A stretch of DNA of 64,000 nt, from positions 1,922,001 through 1,986,000 of the forward strand of contig JABELC010000006.1 in NCBI GenBank assembly GCA_028455995.1, written 5' to 3'. The DNA comes from Scleromitrula shiraiana. Taxonomy: Eukaryota > Ascomycota > Leotiomycetes > Helotiales > Sclerotiniaceae. Positions 59,215 to 64,000 of this stretch are shown one piece after another. Both the position numbers and the translations under genes were made by a program. How positions within the stretch are numbered: the stretch's first letter is position 1; every line of letters begins with the position of its first letter. The notes beneath the pieces were generated by a model that was not told where the DNA came from, searched no databases, and was given only the letters and a program-made list of their open reading frames with translations.

Positions 59215-61605
59215 ATGGATCCCCTCACAGCTATAGGTCTCGCTTCGGCAATCCTTCAATTTGTGGATTTCGGTATCAAGGTCGTTAAAAGACTTGATGA
59301 ACTCAATAATACGAATATTTCTCAGATTCCTAAATCGTTACAGGCTATTTCTGTTCAACTGCCGCTTCTAGTCAACTCTTTGGGTAGGGTCAAAACAGAC
59401 TCTCAAATCAATGGATTGGATTTTGATACGAAATGTATCCTTCGTGGTGTTATCTCAGGATGTATGATACAAATCGAGAAAATCGAAGATGTCATCGACA
59501 AAATCTCTGCAGTACCGGGTGATTCTTTCAAAGTGAAGATCAAGAAAGTCTTCGTGAGTCTCAGATATGATGAGAAAGTATGGGAGATTGAACGGAGTTT
59601 ACATACTTATGTTTCGGTTCTGATATTACATCATGTGGTTGATGCTTCTGTATCTGTTCCTCTCGTGGTCGAGGATAACTTCTTCGATATTCGAGAGAAG
59701 AGGGTTTCGCCTTTCATTGGACGACCTTTTCTCATTAAAGCTCTTGAGGATCACTTTTACAAAACGGCAAGATCTCAGGTACAGGCTCCAACTGTTGTTT
59801 TGGTTGAGGGGAACAAGGGCACGGGAAAGACTCAATTGGTGCTTGAATATTGCCATCAAGCGCATTCTCTTGGTCAATTTCAGACTGCATTTTGGCTTGA
59901 TGCTTTCTCAATTGAAACACTGTGTCTCGGATTGGAAGCAGTATTTGCAACCATCAAAAGATCAATGGATGGATCTAGGACAGAAAAACTCGAATTTGTG
60001 AAGAATTTCCTCAACGATTTGTGGCATCCATGGTTGTTAGTACTCGATAACTATGAACCCGAAGATTACGACAGTATCATGAAATTACTACCACGTAGTG
60101 GGTACGGTGGCATCATACTTATATCCCGCCATCAAGATCACAATCACTTAGATAAAGCCGTTCATGTCCCCAGATACCTAACCAAATCCGATCAAGAACA
60201 ACTCAACGATCTCCTCATCTCAGCCGTCAAAAAAGAAGATACTCAAGGAATTATCGACTCTGTAAATCAAGGCGCTGATGTTAACACATTAATCTGGAAT
60301 GAATGGCCCTGTCTTCACCGCTGCGTACTACTCTCCCTCACCAAAGCTGTCCTATTTCTTCTTGATCGTGGCGCCAATCCTTGCGGTATAGAAACTTGCA
60401 ATAGTGCACTCTACTGGGCAGCTAAAGAATCGAATTCTTCTATCTTCAGTACACTATTACATCATACGGACGAATCGGGATCGGTTTGGAAACCGGCTGA
60501 TTATCAGTATGCTTTTAATGCGTCGGCTGAGGTGGGCAATCTCGAAATTATGAAGATGATTTTAAAAAAGGCGGAAGTAAGATTGAGTAGTGGCAATTAT
60601 AACGGCGATACTCCGTTGAAGACGGCGGCTGGGAAAGGCCATATTGAGGTAGTCAAATTTCTCATTGAGAGGGGTTGTTTAGAAGAAGATCCAAAGCAGG
60701 GTGAATACGCCCTCTGGAGAGCCGCATCAGATGGGAATTTCGAGATCGTTAAATTCCTATGCGAAGTTGGGAAAGTTGATCCAAATGCAAAGGATGATGT
60801 GGATAGATCAGCTTTATATTATGCGGCGAGTGTAAAATCCAATAACGCAGAAGCTGGGACTGAAATGGCAGCTTTCTTGCTAGAAATGGGTGCGCTGCCA
60901 AATGTTTCTTCTGAGAGCGGCGAGGCTCCGATCCATCAGGCGGCGATTTATGATCATGTTGATATGGTTAAGTTATTATTGGATCATGGTGCAGATATTA
61001 CCGCCAAAGATGGAGGTTGGTCTCCGCTCGCAACAGCAATAAAATACCACAGTCCAAAGACTGTAGATTTTATATTAGGTGTGAAAGGATTGCCTGCTGT
61101 CAAACGTCAAGCGTTATTAGACGATGCGCTTCGATATGCTTGTGGAGAGGGAGATCGTAGTATCGTCCTAAAACTACTCAAAGCTGGCGCGGACATAAAT
61201 TCACGATCTGAAAGTGGATATGGAAGAACACCACTGCTTATATCAATCCTCAGTGGCGAGATACAAACTGCAAGACTCCTAGTCAAACAAGGCGCAAATC
61301 AGCATATTGCAGACGATAACGAAAGATTACCGTTACCGATGGCGGCAAAATTGGGATATGATCTTCTTGTACGTGATCTCATACGTGCGGGTGGGGAGGT
61401 GAATGAGAAGAGTGGGGAGAATGAGGATACGTTGTTGGGGATTGCGGCTAGGGAAGGACGGGAGAAGGTGGTGGGGGTTTTGCTGGATAATGGGGCGGAT
61501 GTTGATGCGGTTAATAGGTTTGGTGACACGCCGTTGGATATCGCGGAGGAGAAGGGGAATGAGGAGATTATTAAGTTGCTGGGGTATGTATTTACGACGA
61601 AGTAG
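59215..61605 (+). CDS. NLR-like protein: STAND N-terminal domain, short P-loop NTPase, ankyrin repeats
   Basis: Single-exon gene, 796 aa. Residues 1-130 (MDPLTAIGLASAILQFVDFG...) match the helical N-terminal domain found on fungal STAND/NACHT proteins (NACHT_N/HeLo-like group). FIGR at 167-170 opens a P-loop NTPase: VVLVEGNKGTGKTQLVLEYC with Walker A GNKGTGKT at 199-206, Walker B LLVLDN at 274-279, and a sensor-like GGIILISRH at 298-306. Typical ARC/winged-helix motifs (GLPL, MHD) are absent. From about 335 to the end run 11-12 ankyrin repeats, such as GDTPLKTAAGKGHIEVVKFL and GEAPIHQAAIYDHVDMVKLL. Fungal proteins of this design act in non-self recognition or programmed cell death (family knowledge). 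This copy is intact and probably cytosolic. Its short NTPase suggests a minimal or degenerate switch. Confidence 0.88.
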   Translation: MDPLTAIGLASAILQFVDFGIKVVKRLDELNNTNISQIPKSLQAISVQLPLLVNSLGRVKTDSQINGLDFDTKCILRGVISGCMIQIEKIEDVIDKISAVPGDSFKVKIKKVFVSLRYDEKVWEIERSLHTYVSVLILHHVVDASVSVPLVVEDNFFDIREKRVSPFIGRPFLIKALEDHFYKTARSQVQAPTVVLVEGNKGTGKTQLVLEYCHQAHSLGQFQTAFWLDAFSIETLCLGLEAVFATIKRSMDGSRTEKLEFVKNFLNDLWHPWLLVLDNYEPEDYDSIMKLLPRSGYGGIILISRHQDHNHLDKAVHVPRYLTKSDQEQLNDLLISAVKKEDTQGIIDSVNQGADVNTLIWNEWPCLHRCVLLSLTKAVLFLLDRGANPCGIETCNSALYWAAKESNSSIFSTLLHHTDESGSVWKPADYQYAFNASAEVGNLEIMKMILKKAEVRLSSGNYNGDTPLKTAAGKGHIEVVKFLIERGCLEEDPKQGEYALWRAASDGNFEIVKFLCEVGKVDPNAKDDVDRSALYYAASVKSNNAEAGTEMAAFLLEMGALPNVSSESGEAPIHQAAIYDHVDMVKLLLDHGADITAKDGGWSPLATAIKYHSPKTVDFILGVKGLPAVKRQALLDDALRYACGEGDRSIVLKLLKAGADINSRSESGYGRTPLLISILSGEIQTARLLVKQGANQHIADDNERLPLPMAAKLGYDLLVRDLIRAGGEVNEKSGENEDTLLGIAAREGREKVVGVLLDNGADVDAVNRFGDTPLDIAEEKGNEEIIKLLGYVFTTK

Positions 61606-61844
61606 ATATTCTCAGCGAGGGAACTTGTGCGGTGATATAAAGATGAGCGAGATAATTGTGAGATGCTACTGTGCAAACATTGAAATTCGCATACCATTGG
61701 GAAGTAATAATTCAGTCATGATCTTTCATTTGAACGATTATAATAGTGTGTTATCTAGTTTATTATTGCATAATCAAAATACACAATCACAGGATCTTTA
61801 TGATATGGTAGTGACCAAGTTTTTACATCCCTGGTTACCCAATT

Positions 61845-62987
61845 CTAAGGATTTAAAACCACAATTTTACCAGGTTGATCATTACTTTCCGCAGTTTCCA
61901 ATGCCTCCTTCAACTGATCAAACGAGAACTCTCCCACAAGTTCATGTCCAGCAGCCTTTCCAAGCTTCAATACACCCGCCTCAATCAACTTGATAAGTCC
62001 ACGAACATCCTCCCTCTCATACATGTACTGACCTCGAATCGTCAGATTATTCAAAACAGCCACCGCATACGGTACATCGATATCATTATGCGTGACACCC
62101 ATAAGTGAAGCTCTCCCATAAGGTCTTAGCGCCATCAAACAAGTCCTAATATGAGTCGAGCCATTTGCCGGCGCTGGCGAGATATCCAAATACGCATCGA
62201 TAGGACCAAATTTCTTGATACTAGCCAGATCATCCTGGAGATTTCCCGTGTGTTGAACAACGCTAACTCGTGGATTGGCGGCTGCAATCTTTTGTAGCAA
62301 GGGCATATTCCTACTCACGGCAATAACTCGTGCCCCCATGGCAGAAGCTACTTCCACGGCTGCAGAAGTGAAAACTCCCGTAGCAGGAGCTACAACAATT
62401 GTTTCGCCGGCCTTTAAATCGATGCCACGTAGGCCACCATATCCCACTAAATGTCGAGATAGATATATGAGTTCTCCAATAGAATAGCCCAATCCGCCAT
62501 CGGCAGGACTACCGAGAAGTATTTTTTCATTCAAAGCATAGACATTCTCCAACGGAGCTCTCATATACTCAGCTAACATCCCATCACGCCAAACATCATC
62601 AATTAATTTTCTCCCCTTTGGATTGTCCCCAAAAACACCTACACCCAAAAGAATTTGCACATCGGGATTATCCCGACCACGTACAAATGGATCGAGATAC
62701 ACAAGCTGTCCAGGAGAAAGTGTAGTGGTATCTGGACCGATAGCAGCTACCCTTCCGATGGCTCGGCCTCCTGGAATGGAAGGTGTGGGCGTGTAGAGGT
62801 AGGGAATTTTACCGCCGACAGTATTTAGGATAGAGGTATCGAAATTGGTGGCTAGGATTTTCACGACGAGACTTCCGGGTGTTGGGGTGGGTGTAGGGAC
62901 AGTTTGGAGTGTGAGAGGGCTACCGATTTTTTCAAGGCGGAGAGCACGCATGGTGGGTGGGAGAGTTGGAGCGTCGGTGGATGACAT
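61845..62987 (-). CDS. Zinc-independent MDR alcohol dehydrogenase/quinone reductase-like protein, 380 aa
   Basis: Medium-chain dehydrogenase/reductase, single exon. The GroES-like N-terminal half (TMRALRLEKIGSPLTLQTVP, GRAIGRVAAIGPDTTTLSPG) is followed by a Rossmann domain with GETIVVAPATGVFTSAAVEV and GARVIAVSRN for NAD(P) binding, then FGPIDAYLDISPAP and RPYGRASLMGV. The Cys/His/Glu zinc ligands of classical alcohol dehydrogenases are not present, so it belongs to the zinc-free quinone-oxidoreductase/enoyl-reductase side of the family. No targeting signal is seen; probably cytosolic. The length is normal. It converges with the NLR-like gene with only 240 bp between stop codons, and it starts divergently from the Zn2Cys6 gene at 63702, about 700 bp away, which might control it (inference). 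Confidence 0.9.
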   Translation of the reverse strand: MSSTDAPTLPPTMRALRLEKIGSPLTLQTVPTPTPTPGSLVVKILATNFDTSILNTVGGKIPYLYTPTPSIPGGRAIGRVAAIGPDTTTLSPGQLVYLDPFVRGRDNPDVQILLGVGVFGDNPKGRKLIDDVWRDGMLAEYMRAPLENVYALNEKILLGSPADGGLGYSIGELIYLSRHLVGYGGLRGIDLKAGETIVVAPATGVFTSAAVEVASAMGARVIAVSRNMPLLQKIAAANPRVSVVQHTGNLQDDLASIKKFGPIDAYLDISPAPANGSTHIRTCLMALRPYGRASLMGVTHNDIDVPYAVAVLNNLTIRGQYMYEREDVRGLIKLIEAGVLKLGKAAGHELVGEFSFDQLKEALETAESNDQPGKIVVLNP

Positions 62988-63701
62988 GTTGATAGGAGGT
63001 GTTTGATTTTTTTATTTTTATGGAAAGATGATGATTTGATAGAAAGAAGTATTCTTGGATTGATTGATTTAAATGTAGCTAGTAGACAGAGGCATACATT
63101 ATTTATACCCATTTTTCAAATACTATGACGTCTTAATATCGAACTCAATGCCTTTCCATACCTTTGGATTACAATCTCGGTATTAGAAACGAGAGGAGGT
63201 TAGATCAAGTTGACGACTAAGCTTGGTATCTTTTCTCTCGGACTCTGGAATGAGGGCTTCAAGATTTTCGAATTAACGCCATGAATACGTAAATGTAGAT
63301 CCATTGTCTCCATTGCTGACATCGTACGTGCATAGTATACTTGAACGCTTCAAATGAATACGATTTTAGGTTAGAGGCCTCGAGGAGGCTTAGTGTAGTA
63401 TGTGCTAGTCCATGTATAGCCTAGCCTGTGTCAAAAATACGATACAAGGTTAGCGTGATCTCCAAAACTAATCCACATGGGTGATAGCGTAGATTCAAAG
63501 CGATTTGGAGTAATAAGTGGGTCCGAGGGGGAAGCCATGGCCTTCGCATCTGATACATATATTCCCCTCGCCTATGTTTCCTTTCGTCGTATATTTCTAG
63601 AGTATTCGAATCTAGCTTCTCAAAAAGTGATAATACCAAAGCTTGTAACGCATCATAACCTATCCATACCATCCATATCCACCTCGGTAGGCAATCTAGA
63701 C
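62988..63701. promoter_or_regulatory. Divergent promoter region of the MDR gene and the second Zn2Cys6 gene
   Basis: About 710 bp. The frame of the Zn2Cys6 gene is open upstream to 63477 (MGDSVDSKRFG...), but that part is probably leader. No clear binding site was identified. Confidence 0.45.
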
Positions 63702-64000
63702 ATGACTATCGATAGTACACAAGTCAGTAGTGGAGAAGAGAACCATCGCAAGCGCAGGGTCCATCGAAAATCACGGAGAGGATGTCGGAATTGCAAACTC
63801 AGAAGAGTTAAGGTGGGATAGTGCATTCTTCCCATTGCTGTGGCGTTGATACTAACTAGGTGATTCCACAGTGTGATGAGACGAGACCTCACTGTATCAA
63901 ATGCAAAGATTATGGATACTCATGCAATTATAATCCAAAGATACCAGATCTAGAAATAGCTTTTTCCGGATCAACAACAACTATCCAAGCACCCAAATCG
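63702..64000 (+). CDS. Zn2Cys6 transcription factor, N-terminal part (cut by window end)
   Basis: Nuclear regulator of the fungal zinc-cluster family. Exon 1 is 63702-63812; a 59-nt intron 63813-63871 follows (donor GTGGGA, branch ACTAAC, acceptor CCACAG), and exon 2 runs from 63872 past the end of the window. The joined protein starts MTIDSTQVSSGEENHRKRRVH and contains GCRNCKLRRVKCDETRPHC followed by IKCKDYGYSC: the C6 motif C-X2-C-X6-C-X6-C-X2-C-X6-C. The start at 63702 is chosen because it is the nearest in-frame ATG before the basic arm. An earlier in-frame start at 63477 would add 75 residues. The rest, including any middle-homology domain, lies outside the window. Confidence 0.85.

Overview
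The window looks like nuclear DNA of a filamentous ascomycete (Pezizomycotina). The evidence is short introns (about 50-150 nt) with GT(A/G)NGT donors and CTAAC/CTAAT branch sites, Zn2Cys6 regulators, Vip1 and Utp21 orthologues, and an LTR retrotransposon wrecked by C-to-T/G-to-A mutation of the RIP type. A moderately AT-rich background, abundant microsatellites and long intergenic spaces suggest a Leotiomycete such as Botrytis or Sclerotinia; that placement is inference.

Layout. 1-11 kb: an adenylate-forming CoA ligase with a peroxisomal -AKL end (+), a small Ser/Thr-rich GPI-anchor candidate (-), an atypical SDR whose start codon appears lost (-) with an orphan coding fragment behind it, an orphan 241-aa ORF (-), and a classical SDR with two introns (+). 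11-25.7 kb: gene-poor, with a 54-aa Cys-rich protein (-), a MITE-like inverted-repeat element and many simple repeats. 25.7-30.8 kb: the four-exon VIP1/Asp1 inositol pyrophosphate kinase/phosphatase (-). 31.4-39.3 kb: two very long inverted (TAA)n/(TTA)n arrays; the second is split by a 7.0-kb Ty3/Gypsy element (minus orientation) with 203-bp LTRs, a 5-bp TATTA target duplication, and a dead RT and zinc knuckle. 39.5-48.5 kb: UTP21 (+), a kelch/transmembrane protein (-) and a small -SKL-tailed protein (+). 48.5-54.6 kb: mostly empty, with one doubtful gene. 54.6-64 kb: a Zn2Cys6 regulator (+), an NLR-like ankyrin protein with a stripped-down P-loop module (+), a zinc-less MDR oxidoreductase (-) and a second Zn2Cys6 gene cut by the window end (+).

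No operon-like logic or complete secondary-metabolite cluster is visible. Housekeeping genes (VIP1, UTP21) are mixed with accessory genes (SDRs, MDR, NLR-like protein, regulators). The most informative items are the RIP gradient across the retrotransposon LTRs, the paired triplet arrays, the compact NLR-like protein, the ATG-to-ACG change in the SDR and the unlisted 54-aa Cys-rich gene. I found no CRISPR array, rRNA or convincing tRNA, and nothing that I can call a wholly new system.
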